Shown here in pieces: positions 1 to 8,312 of a stretch of DNA of 64,000 nt (within the stretch, counting starts at the first letter, position 1; each line of letters begins with the position of its first letter). Source of the stretch: Bacteroidota bacterium (GTDB lineage: Bacteria; Bacteroidota; Bacteroidia; Chitinophagales; Chitinophagaceae). Where the stretch lies: assembly GCA_023423405.1 (NCBI GenBank), contig JAFAFR010000043.1, forward strand, positions 372,001-436,000, given 5' to 3'. Below the pieces are notes generated by a model. That model did not search any database and was not told the DNA's origin. It was given only the letters and a program-made list of their open reading frames with translations. The position numbers and the translations under genes are program-made.

Positions 1-2
1 TC

Positions 3-683
3 ATATTCAACGGTGTGATCGAATACGAGCGTAGGATAAATGTGCACCGCCAGTTTGAACAGGACAATGAAAGCAGCGAATGGTTCAAGGAGTTCCTGTC
101 CAAGCAGCCTAAATTTCACAACTCCTATTTCAACCTTTCTTTTAACCGCGACAAAGGCATTTACCAACCGGGCAGGGAAGCCGATGCAAAGATGGAGCCC
201 TGGATGATTGGTCCGGCCAAAACCAACATCGTGCTGACCGACTACCACAGCGAAGTGTACAACAGCCGAAAGCGCGTATTCGAGGAGAGTTTCGAGATCA
301 CCGATACCGTTACCAAAATGCAATGGAAGCTGAGCAACGAAACCCGTACAATTGCTGGCTTTGAATGCCGCAAGGCCGTGGGGATCATTTGCGATTCGGT
401 ATATGTAGTGGCTTTTTACACCGAGGAGATACCGGTGAGCGGCGGACCCGAATCGTTCGGCGGCCTCCCGGGAATGATCCTGGGACTAGCGGTTCCCCGT
501 TTGTACTCCACCTGGTTTGCCACGAAAGTGGAACTTAACGAACCTCCCGCTGCTGTATTTACCCAGGGCAAGCCGGGCAGGTCCAAAAAACTGGCGGGCA
601 GCCAACTGGCTCCTATTCTTACCAGTACTTTTACCGACTGGGGCAAGCGGGGACAGAAGTTCATCTGGTGGTCGATGCTTTGA
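3..683 (+). CDS. GLPGLI family protein, 5' end cut by window
   Basis: The reading frame is open to the left edge of the window, so the start codon and any signal peptide lie outside. The visible 226 residues carry the family hallmark near residue 150 (ESFGGLPGMILGLAVPR), here GLPGMI instead of the usual GLPGLI. They also carry the typical preceding sequence in which a Cys-containing segment (ETRTIAGFECRKAVG) leads to WFTEEIPVS-like text. The family is Bacteroidota-specific, secreted, and of unknown function; members often occur near TonB-dependent receptors and GLPGLI paralogues. Nothing downstream suggests an operon, because the next gene is on the opposite strand. The family call is firm, the role unknown. 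Confidence 0.85.
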   Translation: MFNGVIEYERRINVHRQFEQDNESSEWFKEFLSKQPKFHNSYFNLSFNRDKGIYQPGREADAKMEPWMIGPAKTNIVLTDYHSEVYNSRKRVFEESFEITDTVTKMQWKLSNETRTIAGFECRKAVGIICDSVYVVAFYTEEIPVSGGPESFGGLPGMILGLAVPRLYSTWFATKVELNEPPAAVFTQGKPGRSKKLAGSQLAPILTSTFTDWGKRGQKFIWWSML

Positions 684-736
684 GGCGTGCCAGGCGATAG
701 CGCCGGTTTTGCGCAGGTGTTATTGGCGGTTCGCCC

Positions 737-1954
737 TTATTTTTCAGGTGTTGTCAGCCAATCTAATGCGTTTATCTTTTTTACTCCGTTGTATGTTCCC
801 GTGTCGTAGTCCATTGTAATTAAAAGTTTTTCGTGGTGATCGGCAATGGTGTCAAACGGTGCTAATTCGCGTTGTAATGTTGTTGCGTTTAGTGCAGTTT
901 GCGAAACTTGTATGTACTGCGTAAAACCTTCGTTGCTGCGAACAACAAAATCAACTTCTAAATTTTTTGTCTTTCCAATCCACACTTGGTTGTTTCTGCG
1001 TTTAAGTTCGAGGTAAATGATGTTTTCAAGCAAATGTCCTGCATCACTTGCAAGTTCTTTTCCAAGTAATGCGTTACGAAAACCTAAGTCCACCAAATAG
1101 TATTTTTCTTGCGTTGCCAAATGTTGTTTGCCTTTGATATCGTAGCGAGTTACTTTATAAAACAAATACGCTTCAACTAAAGTCTCAATGTATTTTGAAA
1201 CAGTTTTATTGTCAATTTTCTTTTTATTAGCCGTCAAAACTTTAGCAATGTTTCCTGCCGAAACACATGAGCCAACTGAATCTATTAAGAAACGTACGAC
1301 TTCTTGATACGATTCTTCACCATAAATGGTGTGTCGTTTTGAAATGTCGTTTTCGTAAATGTTTTTGAAAACCGTTCGTAAGTATTCGTTTGCAAAGTTG
1401 TTTCCGTCTTCCGAAAGTCCTACGGCTTCAGGGAAACCGCCTGTACGCACATAGTCGGTAAAAGCACGGTCAGGATTTTCGGTTTTGTTTGTAAATTCTA
1501 AAAACTCGGAAAAAGAAAATGGCAACACATTTATTTCATACGCTCTGCCTGTGAGTAATGTTGCTAATTCGCTTGAAAGTAAAAATGCGTTTGAGCCAGT
1601 AACATACAAATCAATGTTTGTATGAACGTACAAACCTTCCAAAAGCTTTTCAAACTCGGGAACGTTTTGCACTTCGTCTATAAACACATAATTGGTCACG
1701 TTTTTTTTGAGACGCGTTACAATGTAATCGTAAATTTCTTTCCAATTTTTTTCTGCCAAAAACCGAAATTCGGGCATATCCATATTGATTGCCAAAACGG
1801 AAACTTTAGCGTTTTCTTTTCGCAACAAGTCTTGGAATTGAACCATTAAAGTTGATTTTCCACAACGCCTAACGCCTGTGGCGACTTTAATGAGATTTTT
1901 GTCTTTGAGAACACGAAGCGTGTCTAAATATCGTTTTCGGCTTATTGTTTGCAT
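737..1954 (-). CDS. AAA-type ATPase with C-terminal DUF4143 domain
   Basis: A 405-residue protein. Residues 25-40 hold a P-loop (GVRRCGKST) and about residue 92 a Walker B (YVFIDEVQNV), followed by sensor text VTGSNAFLLSSE. The second half (EAYLFYKVTRYDIKGK, then a nuclease-like region with LELKRR and VDFVVR) matches the DUF4143 half of this ATPase family. Such proteins are common singletons in Bacteroidota and archaea, vary between strains, and have no established function; the C-terminal part resembles a restriction-endonuclease-like fold. The gene is markedly richer in A/T than its neighbours and stands alone, both signs of recent acquisition. A perfect 10-bp inverted repeat lies just upstream of its start. 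The family call is strong; function is not inferred. Confidence 0.88.
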   Translation of the reverse strand: MQTISRKRYLDTLRVLKDKNLIKVATGVRRCGKSTLMVQFQDLLRKENAKVSVLAINMDMPEFRFLAEKNWKEIYDYIVTRLKKNVTNYVFIDEVQNVPEFEKLLEGLYVHTNIDLYVTGSNAFLLSSELATLLTGRAYEINVLPFSFSEFLEFTNKTENPDRAFTDYVRTGGFPEAVGLSEDGNNFANEYLRTVFKNIYENDISKRHTIYGEESYQEVVRFLIDSVGSCVSAGNIAKVLTANKKKIDNKTVSKYIETLVEAYLFYKVTRYDIKGKQHLATQEKYYLVDLGFRNALLGKELASDAGHLLENIIYLELKRRNNQVWIGKTKNLEVDFVVRSNEGFTQYIQVSQTALNATTLQRELAPFDTIADHHEKLLITMDYDTGTYNGVKKINALDWLTTPEK

Positions 1955-1973
1955 AGGGTAAAGATATTTAAAA

Positions 1974-2009
1974 TTCCTAAAACATATAAAAAAGTGTAAG
2001 TTTTAGGAA
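1974..2009. repeat. perfect 10-bp inverted repeat upstream of the DUF4143 ATPase
   Basis: TTCCTAAAAC at 1974-1983 is repeated in inverse as GTTTTAGGAA at 2000-2009 with a 16-base A/T-rich spacer. It sits 20 bases before the ATG of the minus-strand ATPase, where the promoter must be, so an operator for autoregulation is a reasonable guess. A transposon end is an alternative, but no partner repeat was seen downstream of the gene. Confidence 0.5.
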
Positions 2010-2096
2010 ATGTAGAGTCAAAAACACAATGCTGAAAATGGGGCTTTTTTGCCGATTGTGTTATTCAAGTTGTTTTTAAAATTTTGCGAGGCAGCG

Positions 2097-3950
2097 CTAT
2101 TCCAGTTGCAAAACCAGCATGGACCAGGGCCTTATGCTGAAAGCGGAAGACATCGGGTATACATCGCCGGTAGGAATATCCCTGCCGTTTACAAATCCGT
2201 TTGTTCTTTCCCTGAAATGCAACGGATCTACCTGCCTGGGCTGGCCGGCCGTATTCATGATGCACATCACGGTGCCCTTTTCATCGTAGCGGAAATACAC
2301 ATAGAGCCCGTCTTCCGGGACGAACTGCATCAGCTTTCCGTTCTGCAGGCAGGTATTGGCTTTACGGAATTGCGCCAGTCGCCGGATATGATCAAAAATG
2401 GCATTTCCTTTTGCGCTTCTCCCCGAGGCAAGGAACTGGTTCACGGGGTCGCCGGGCCATCCGCCTTTGAAGTCGAGCCGCACCCAGCCATCGGGGTTGG
2501 TGAACCCCGTCATAAGGTTCTCATTGCCATAATAAAGTTGCGGAATGCCGCGGAAGGTGAGCAGCCAGGACAGCGCCATCTTGTATTTGGCCGTGTCTTC
2601 GCTGAGTACGGAATAGAAACGCGGCAGGTCGTGGTTGTCGAGGAAGATCACCTGCTGCAGAGGGTCCTTGTAGAGGATGTCCTGGGCCGCGGTGGTGTAG
2701 AGCCGGTTCACGCCGTCGGTCCAGCCGAAAGGTTTGGTCAGCGCTTCCTGTATGCCATAGAAGAGCAACTGGAAATCGGTGGTGGCGGGCAGGTTGCTTT
2801 TAAAGGAAGTGTTCAGGTTGTTCTCGCAGAAATAAGCCTGGTTGATAACGCCGTGCACCCAGGTTTCGCCGAAGATGGACAGACGCGGGTATTCCTGCAG
2901 CAGCGCCTGGTTGCAACGGTTCATGAATTCCTGGTCGTTGTAAATATAAGTGTCAATTCGGAAGCCGTCCACGCCAAAAGCTTCCACGCTCCAGATGGCA
3001 TGCTGAATGAGGAAGCGGGCCACGAAGGGATTGTTCTGGTTGAGGTCAGGCATCATGGGCGTGAACCATCCGTCCACCATTTTTTTGCGATCCTGCTTCG
3101 AAGCATAGGGATCGAACAGTACCTGGTCTTTATAACTGGTACCTGTATACGAAGGCCACTCATGCAGCCAATCGGCCATGGGTTTATCCTGCACAAAAAA
3201 ATGATATAGCCCCGTATGGTTGTAAACGGCGTCCTGTACCAGTTTCATGCCGCGGGCATGCAGGGAATCGCTGAGGGCCGCATAGTCGGCGTTGCTGCCC
3301 AGCCTGGGTTCTACCTGGTAATGGTTGGTGATGGCATAGCCGTGCTCGGTACGGTCGGGCATATTGTTTTGCCAAACCGGCAACATCCAGAGCGCGGTAA
3401 TGCCCAGGTCCTGCAGATAGCCGAGGTGGTTCATGACGCCCTTCAGGTCGCCGCCGTGGCGATGGAAAATGGAGTCGCGGTTCAGGCTCTGGTCGAGCAG
3501 ACCGGGGATGCGGTCGTTGGCGGGATCGCCGTTGCTGAAGCGGTCGGGGATCAGCAGGTACACCAGGTCGGCAGCGTCGACGCCCTGCGCATAGCGCGAT
3601 CCTTTTCCCGCCCGCCGCGCTTTCAGCTCGTAGCGCAATGTTTCTTTGCGGCCGTTGGCATAGGTAACGGGCAATTGCAAAAAGCCCGGCCGCGCGCCCG
3701 CCTGCACCTGCAGGTCGAGGAAAAGATAATTGCTGTTTTCCGCCGTGGTTTTTTTAACCAGGCGAACCCCGGCATAGGACTGCAGTGATACCGTCGCTTT
3801 CCCGATGTCCTTTCCATGCAACATGAGCTGCAGGTTGGGATCCTTCATATTTACCCACCAGTTGGTGGGATAGACATCGGGCAACTGTGCCTGCAGGCCG
3901 GGGCCGGCAAGTATCAGCAAATAAAGCAGGATGTATTTATAGTTGCGCAT
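2097..3950 (-). CDS. GH13 alpha-amylase / neopullulanase, exported (SusA-like)
   Basis: A 617-residue glycoside hydrolase family 13 enzyme expected to cut alpha-1,4-glucans or cyclomaltodextrins in the periplasm. An N-terminal signal peptide (YILLYLLILAGPGLQAQ) is followed by an N-terminal beta-sandwich as in cyclomaltodextrinases (to about residue 110). The TIM barrel then shows the four GH13 blocks: DAVYNH, DGFRIDTY (nucleophile Asp), FGETWV (acid/base Glu) and FLDNHD (transition-state Asp). A small C-terminal beta domain ends the protein. An ATG at 3950 was preferred over the TTG at 3956. The start overlaps the stop of the upstream transporter gene by 14 bases, so the two are probably co-translated. 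Length and layout match Bacteroides SusA-type neopullulanase; exact specificity cannot be read. Confidence 0.92.
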   Translation of the reverse strand: MRNYKYILLYLLILAGPGLQAQLPDVYPTNWWVNMKDPNLQLMLHGKDIGKATVSLQSYAGVRLVKKTTAENSNYLFLDLQVQAGARPGFLQLPVTYANGRKETLRYELKARRAGKGSRYAQGVDAADLVYLLIPDRFSNGDPANDRIPGLLDQSLNRDSIFHRHGGDLKGVMNHLGYLQDLGITALWMLPVWQNNMPDRTEHGYAITNHYQVEPRLGSNADYAALSDSLHARGMKLVQDAVYNHTGLYHFFVQDKPMADWLHEWPSYTGTSYKDQVLFDPYASKQDRKKMVDGWFTPMMPDLNQNNPFVARFLIQHAIWSVEAFGVDGFRIDTYIYNDQEFMNRCNQALLQEYPRLSIFGETWVHGVINQAYFCENNLNTSFKSNLPATTDFQLLFYGIQEALTKPFGWTDGVNRLYTTAAQDILYKDPLQQVIFLDNHDLPRFYSVLSEDTAKYKMALSWLLTFRGIPQLYYGNENLMTGFTNPDGWVRLDFKGGWPGDPVNQFLASGRSAKGNAIFDHIRRLAQFRKANTCLQNGKLMQFVPEDGLYVYFRYDEKGTVMCIMNTAGQPRQVDPLHFRERTNGFVNGRDIPTGDVYPMSSAFSIRPWSMLVLQLE

Positions 3951-5313
3951 CGGCAAGGACAGATTTTTTATCGTCTTTTTCTTCTTTCACCACCACCATA
4001 CAGGCAAGTGCCGCGAGGAAAAGCAGGAAGCCGCCGATTTGCACGGCCATGAGCCGGTCGTTGTGCAGGAAGTTCGACATGATCTTCCCAAAAAACAGCG
4101 AAGCAATGATCTCCGGAAGCACAATGAAGAAATTGAATATGCCCATATAGATGCCTATTTTATCTTCCGGCAGGTGGCTGGCCAGCATGCTGTAGGGCAT
4201 GCTCAGGATCGAAGCCCAGGCAATGCCCACCATGCTCATGGCGAGGAAAAGATAAGCAGGATCGCTGATGTATTTCACGAGCACGAGTCCGCAGCCGCCT
4301 ACAATAAGGCAAACGATATGGGTCCATTTCTTACCGATGCTGCCTACCCAGAAAGGAAGGGTGAAGCTGAATAAGAAAGTTACCAGGTTGAGTATCGCAG
4401 AAGTAGCGCTGGCATGCTCCACTCCTTTCGTGTACAGCTCGCTGTTAGTAACGGCGTCGCCGTGGAAAATATCAGTTGCTACGCCGGTGCTGTAATAAAA
4501 CCACATGAGGAAAAGTCCCGGCCAGGTGAGAAAATTTACCAGCGCCAGTCTTTTCATCTGGTTGGGCATGGTGCGTATGGAGTGGACTATTTCCTGCAGG
4601 CCGCCGCCGAAACCCTTGTTGCTTTCCTTTACTTTCTGCTTCCATCCCGCCAGGTCGGGCGGCGGATATTCTTTGCTGGAAAATACGGTGTATAAAACAG
4701 CCACCAGGAAAACCATCCCGCCGATGTAAAAGGACCATTGTATGTTTTCCGGGATCGAGCCGCCGGCCTTGTCCCGCGAAAAACCCAGCCACACCAGCAC
4801 GCTCGGCAGGAAGCCGGCAATAAAACTGGCCAGGCCAATGAACATGCTTTGCATGGCAAAGCCAAAGGGGCGTTGTTTTTCGTTGAGGTTGTCCGCCACG
4901 AAAGCGCGGAAGGGTTCCATGCTGATGTTGATGCAGCTATCGAGGATCCAGAGGAGTCCCGCCGCCATCCAAATGGTGGGACTGTTCGGCATGAAGAAAA
5001 GCGCAATGGAACTGAGTATGGCGCCTACCAGGAAAAACGGCCGCCGCCGCCCCAGGCGCGGGTGCCAGGTGCGATCGCTCAGGTAACCGACGATGGGTTG
5101 CACCAGCAGCCCGGTCATGGGCGCCGCCAGCCAGAGCCCGGGGATCTGCTCGGCACTCGCACCCAGGAATTCATAGATGGCGCTCATGTTGTTCATCTGC
5201 AGCGACCACCCGAACTGGATGCCGAAAAAACCGAAACACATGTTCCAGATCTGCCAGAAACCGAGTTTGGGTTTTTGAAAAGGAATGGTGGAAGACGCAG
5301 TAGCTGCTGGCAT
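3937..5313 (-). CDS. MFS glucoside (maltose-type) transporter, SLC45/GPH-like
   Basis: A 458-residue, 12-helix major facilitator protein. The opening (KPKLGFWQIWNMCFGFFGIQ) and the following FGWSLQMNN and loop-2/3 motif (GYLSDRTWHPRLGRRRPF) are typical of the SLC45-like maltose/sucrose symporters found beside amylase genes in Bacteroidota. A long cytoplasmic loop follows helix 6. It would bring maltose or short maltodextrins from the periplasmic amylase across the inner membrane. The longer reading frame starts at 5385, but the ATG at 5313 (MPAATASSTIPFQ) fits family length and leaves room for a promoter. The gene is followed within a 14-base overlap by the amylase. The substrate is inferred from context. 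Confidence 0.88.
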   Translation of the reverse strand: MPAATASSTIPFQKPKLGFWQIWNMCFGFFGIQFGWSLQMNNMSAIYEFLGASAEQIPGLWLAAPMTGLLVQPIVGYLSDRTWHPRLGRRRPFFLVGAILSSIALFFMPNSPTIWMAAGLLWILDSCINISMEPFRAFVADNLNEKQRPFGFAMQSMFIGLASFIAGFLPSVLVWLGFSRDKAGGSIPENIQWSFYIGGMVFLVAVLYTVFSSKEYPPPDLAGWKQKVKESNKGFGGGLQEIVHSIRTMPNQMKRLALVNFLTWPGLFLMWFYYSTGVATDIFHGDAVTNSELYTKGVEHASATSAILNLVTFLFSFTLPFWVGSIGKKWTHIVCLIVGGCGLVLVKYISDPAYLFLAMSMVGIAWASILSMPYSMLASHLPEDKIGIYMGIFNFFIVLPEIIASLFFGKIMSNFLHNDRLMAVQIGGFLLFLAALACMVVVKEEKDDKKSVLADAQL

Positions 5314-5376
5314 GACAATCGCTTGAGGGGTTAATGTGTAAGGGTTACACGTTTCGAAAATAAGGGGAAAAATCAA

Positions 5377-5418
5377 AAAAGTCAAAAGCTGCCCGTTTCC
5401 AGGCAGCTTTTGACTTTT
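5377..5418 (-). terminator. intrinsic terminator after glgC
   Basis: A 17-bp perfect stem (5377-5393 with 5402-5418) and an 8-base loop, followed on the minus strand by a T-rich run. It lies 19 bases past the glgC stop and just before the transporter gene, so it separates the glgA/glgC unit from the transporter/amylase unit. The stem is flanked by A on the plus side, so it would look similar in both directions. Confidence 0.85.
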
Positions 5419-5436
5419 GCGGAAACGCGGGGATCA

Positions 5437-6714
5437 TCAGATCACGAAGCCATTGGGAATAATGGCTCCCTTCTTCACCACTACAATGCCGTCCTTAACG
5501 GTGTAGAGGGCATGGTCGCAGTTTTGCAGGTGTGATCCGCCATTGATCCGCACGTCGTCGCCTATACGTACATTTTTATCGATGATGGCGTTTTTGATAT
5601 AACAGCGGTCGCCGATGCCCAGCACGGGCTGGCCGAGCTGGTGGGCGTTGTTGATCTCGGCTACGGTCTCAAAATAGTCGTTCCCCATCAGGTAACAGCT
5701 TACCACGGTGGTGCCGTGGCCAATCCTGCTCCGGATGCCCACCACGGTATTCTCCACGCGCGATGCGTTAATGATGGAGCCTTCGGCGATGACGGTTTTC
5801 TCCAGCGTGGAGCCGCTGATCTTGGCCGGCGGCAGCATGCGTGCGCGGGTATAGATGGCGTTGTTGTTGTCGAAGAGGTTGAAATCGGGAAGGTCCTGCG
5901 TGAGGCCCAGGTTGGCTTCGAAGAAGGAATAGATATTACCGATATCGGTCCAGTAACCATCGTACTGGTAGCTGGCCACTTTGTATTTGTCGATGGATTC
6001 GGGAATGATCTCTTTTCCAAAGTCGGTGGCGTCTTTTTTCTCGTTTTCCAGCAGATCGAAGAGCAGCTTGCGGTTGAAGATGTAAATGCCCATGCTGGCA
6101 AGGTAATTGCGGCCGGCTTTTTTCATTTCTTCGCCCGTATCGCTGATCCAGTCGGGCAGCAGGTCGCGTTTGGGTTTTTCGATAAAGGAAGTGATGAATC
6201 CGTCCTGCGATTTGAGGATGCCGAACTCAGGCGCTTCGCGGTCTGCCACCGGTATGGTGGCGATGGAAATATCGGCTCCGTGTTTCTTGTGGTTTTCCAG
6301 CATGTCGTAAAAATCCATCTGGTAGAGCTGGTCGCCTGAGAGAATGAGGATGTATTCGCTGTCGAAGGGATTGATGTGGCGAAGGCTCTGGCGCACGGCG
6401 TCGGCGGTTCCCTGGAACCAGGTGGGGTTGTCGGGCGTTTGTTCGGCAGCGAGGATGTCCACGAAGGCCGTACTGAACGCGCTGAAATGATAGGTGTTTT
6501 TGATGTGCCTGTTGAGGGAGGCAGAGTTGAACTGCGTCAGTACAAACATCCGGTTGATATTGGAATTGATGCAGTTCGAAATCGGGATATCCACCAGGCG
6601 GTATTTACCGGCGATGGGTACAGCGGGTTTACTACGGCTGGCAGTAAGGGGGTACAATCTGGTTCCGGCACCTCCGCCCAGGATCACGGCAAGAATCTCT
6701 TTACTGATTGACAT
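5437..6714 (-). CDS. glgC: glucose-1-phosphate adenylyltransferase
   Basis: The 425-residue enzyme makes ADP-glucose from ATP and glucose 1-phosphate, the committed step of glycogen synthesis. The N-terminal nucleotidyltransferase motif is LGGGAGTRLYPLTASRSKPA (residues 13-32). It is followed by the substrate regions YRLVDIPISNCINS, ILSGDQLYQMDF and the sugar-phosphate site FIEKPK. The C-terminal third forms a left-handed beta-helix with hexapeptide-type repeats (CYIKNAIIDKNVRIG). Length is usual for bacterial GlgC. It lies 25 bases downstream of glgA and ends at a strong terminator, so glgA-glgC form one transcript. Confidence 0.97.
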   Translation of the reverse strand: MSISKEILAVILGGGAGTRLYPLTASRSKPAVPIAGKYRLVDIPISNCINSNINRMFVLTQFNSASLNRHIKNTYHFSAFSTAFVDILAAEQTPDNPTWFQGTADAVRQSLRHINPFDSEYILILSGDQLYQMDFYDMLENHKKHGADISIATIPVADREAPEFGILKSQDGFITSFIEKPKRDLLPDWISDTGEEMKKAGRNYLASMGIYIFNRKLLFDLLENEKKDATDFGKEIIPESIDKYKVASYQYDGYWTDIGNIYSFFEANLGLTQDLPDFNLFDNNNAIYTRARMLPPAKISGSTLEKTVIAEGSIINASRVENTVVGIRSRIGHGTTVVSCYLMGNDYFETVAEINNAHQLGQPVLGIGDRCYIKNAIIDKNVRIGDDVRINGGSHLQNCDHALYTVKDGIVVVKKGAIIPNGFVI

Positions 6715-6739
6715 ATAGCTGGCTTTGTGTTCGCAAATT

Positions 6740-8158
6740 TTAAGGTACTAAAGATTTATACAGGTCGATGTATTGTTGGGCGCTTATATCCCAGCTAAAA
6801 TCTTTTTCCATCACCTGGCGGCGCACGGCATCAAACTGCATCTGGTCGCCGTACAATTCGGTAGCGCGGTAAATGCCCTGCGTGATATCACCCACCGTTG
6901 CACCATTGAAGCAGATGCCGTATCCATTGGGTTCGCCGATATCGCTCACGGTATCGCGCAGGCCACCGGTGCGCCGCACCACGGGGATGGTGCCATACCG
7001 CATGGCATACATCTGGTTGAGGCCGCAGGGCTCAACGCGGCTGGGCATCAGCAGGAAATCTGCGCCGGCGTACATCTGGTGGCTGAGTTTTTCGTTGTAG
7101 CCGATCTTCGCATTGTAAACGCCAGGCCAGAAATGGCGCATATTGCCCAGTTCCCATTCAATATGCGGATCGCCGCTTCCCAGCACGAGGAAGTTCATGC
7201 GCTGGTTGATATAATACAACGCATCGCCGATGGCCCTGGGCAGAAGGTCCGCCGCCTTCTCTCCCACCAGTCGCCCGATGAAAACGAACAGCGGCCTGGC
7301 GGGATCGAGGTGGAATTCCTGGCAGAGAAAATCCTTACTTGCTTTTTTGCCTTTGGCGAGCGAGCTTTTATCGTAATGAAAGTCGATATAGGGATCGGTG
7401 GCAGGGTTCCACACTTTGTCGTCGATGCCGTTGAGGATGCCCACCGACTTTCCTTTTTCGTATTCGAAGAGGGCTTCCAGGCCGTTGCTTTCGTGGCGCA
7501 TTTCCTCCAGGTAGCTCCAACTTACGGTAGTGAGCTTCCAGCAGGCGCGAATACCGGCGGCCAGTGGGTTGATGTTGTTGTTCCAGTCGAGCATGCCCCA
7601 GCGCCAGCCGTCCCAGTGCGGGATATAATCCGACTGGCTCCAGTCCATCCAGCCCTGGTACTGCGCATTGTGAATGGTGAGCACGGTTGGAATACCGGCC
7701 AGTTGCTGGTACTGGTAGCAATATTTGAGCATGAAGGGGATCAGCGCGGTGTGGTGGTCGTGCACGTGCACGATGTCGGGCCGGTGCTTCCAGGACGACA
7801 GCCAATCCACCACGGCGATCTGGAAAGACATGAATCTTTCCGTGTCGTCGTCGTAGCCGTAGATCTTTTCCCGGTCCAGCAGCCCGTTGATGTCTACCAG
7901 GTAGAGATCAAATCCCAGCACATTGTTCTTTTCCTTTATAATGGTATAGTCGAACCAGGTATTGCTGAGGTAGGCGCTCGATTTGTGCACCACTTCCCAC
8001 TTGTGGTCGTAGAGGAACCTGGTGCGGTACATGGGCAGCACCACTTTGGAAACATGGCCGGCTGCTTCCTGGTACTTCGGGAGGGCGCCCACCACATCTC
8101 CCAATCCGCCTGCTTTTGCGAAGGGATAACATTCTGCCGATACGTGAAGAATCTCCAT
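6740..8158 (-). CDS. glgA: glycogen synthase, GT5 family
   Basis: A 472-residue GT-B glycosyltransferase that extends alpha-1,4-glucan from ADP-glucose. The N-terminal family signature KAGGLGDVVGALP (residues 15-27) binds the donor, and the C-terminal signature region contains LLMPSRVEPCGLNQMYAMRY, ending with the acceptor-side RRTGGLRDTV. It is shorter at the C terminus than E. coli GlgA by only a few residues. It is the first gene of the glgA-glgC unit; its start faces a divergent FHS-type sugar transporter across 154 bases. Together with the amylase and maltose transporter it links starch uptake to glycogen storage. Confidence 0.96.
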   Translation of the reverse strand: MEILHVSAECYPFAKAGGLGDVVGALPKYQEAAGHVSKVVLPMYRTRFLYDHKWEVVHKSSAYLSNTWFDYTIIKEKNNVLGFDLYLVDINGLLDREKIYGYDDDTERFMSFQIAVVDWLSSWKHRPDIVHVHDHHTALIPFMLKYCYQYQQLAGIPTVLTIHNAQYQGWMDWSQSDYIPHWDGWRWGMLDWNNNINPLAAGIRACWKLTTVSWSYLEEMRHESNGLEALFEYEKGKSVGILNGIDDKVWNPATDPYIDFHYDKSSLAKGKKASKDFLCQEFHLDPARPLFVFIGRLVGEKAADLLPRAIGDALYYINQRMNFLVLGSGDPHIEWELGNMRHFWPGVYNAKIGYNEKLSHQMYAGADFLLMPSRVEPCGLNQMYAMRYGTIPVVRRTGGLRDTVSDIGEPNGYGICFNGATVGDITQGIYRATELYGDQMQFDAVRRQVMEKDFSWDISAQQYIDLYKSLVP

Positions 8159-8220
8159 AGAATAAATTGCAATTCAATATAGTAAGAAAAAGCAATGCGT
8201 TTGATCCCGGGGTAAAAAAA

Positions 8221-8252
8221 TTGAAACAAATAAAATTTCTGTCCTATTTTCA
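8221..8252 (+). promoter_or_regulatory. Bacteroidota-type promoter for FHS sugar transporter
   Basis: TTG at 8221-8223 and TATTTTCA at 8245-8252 are separated by 21 bases, close to the Bacteroidota pattern TTG-N19-23-TAnnTTTG. Transcription would start near 8258, about 55 bases before the ATG. Confidence 0.4.
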
Positions 8253-8262
8253 CCCACCTATT

Positions 8263-8282
8263 GGAGCTTGTTTGAAAGCTCC
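8263..8282 (+). promoter_or_regulatory. leader hairpin or operator before FHS transporter
   Basis: GGAGCTT (8263-8269) and AAGCTCC (8276-8282) form a 7-bp stem with a 6-base loop in the presumed 5' leader, just downstream of the promoter. It could be a repressor operator (sugar-responsive regulators use such palindromes) or an RNA stem. Confidence 0.35.
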
Positions 8283-8312
8283 GTCCACCATTTTATTAAA
8301 AGCAGATTGCGT

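Noticed and set aside
737..1954. Transposase or insertion sequence
   Set aside because: The protein is an AAA/DUF4143 ATPase without DDE or HUH motifs, and no terminal repeats flank the gene on both sides.
2049..3209. Long plus-strand frame opposite the GH13 amylase
   Set aside because: It is the antisense shadow of the amylase gene, with His/Val-rich composition and no family features.
6773..8182. Long plus-strand frame opposite glgA
   Set aside because: Antisense shadow; high-GC codon structure of glgA leaves the opposite frame open.
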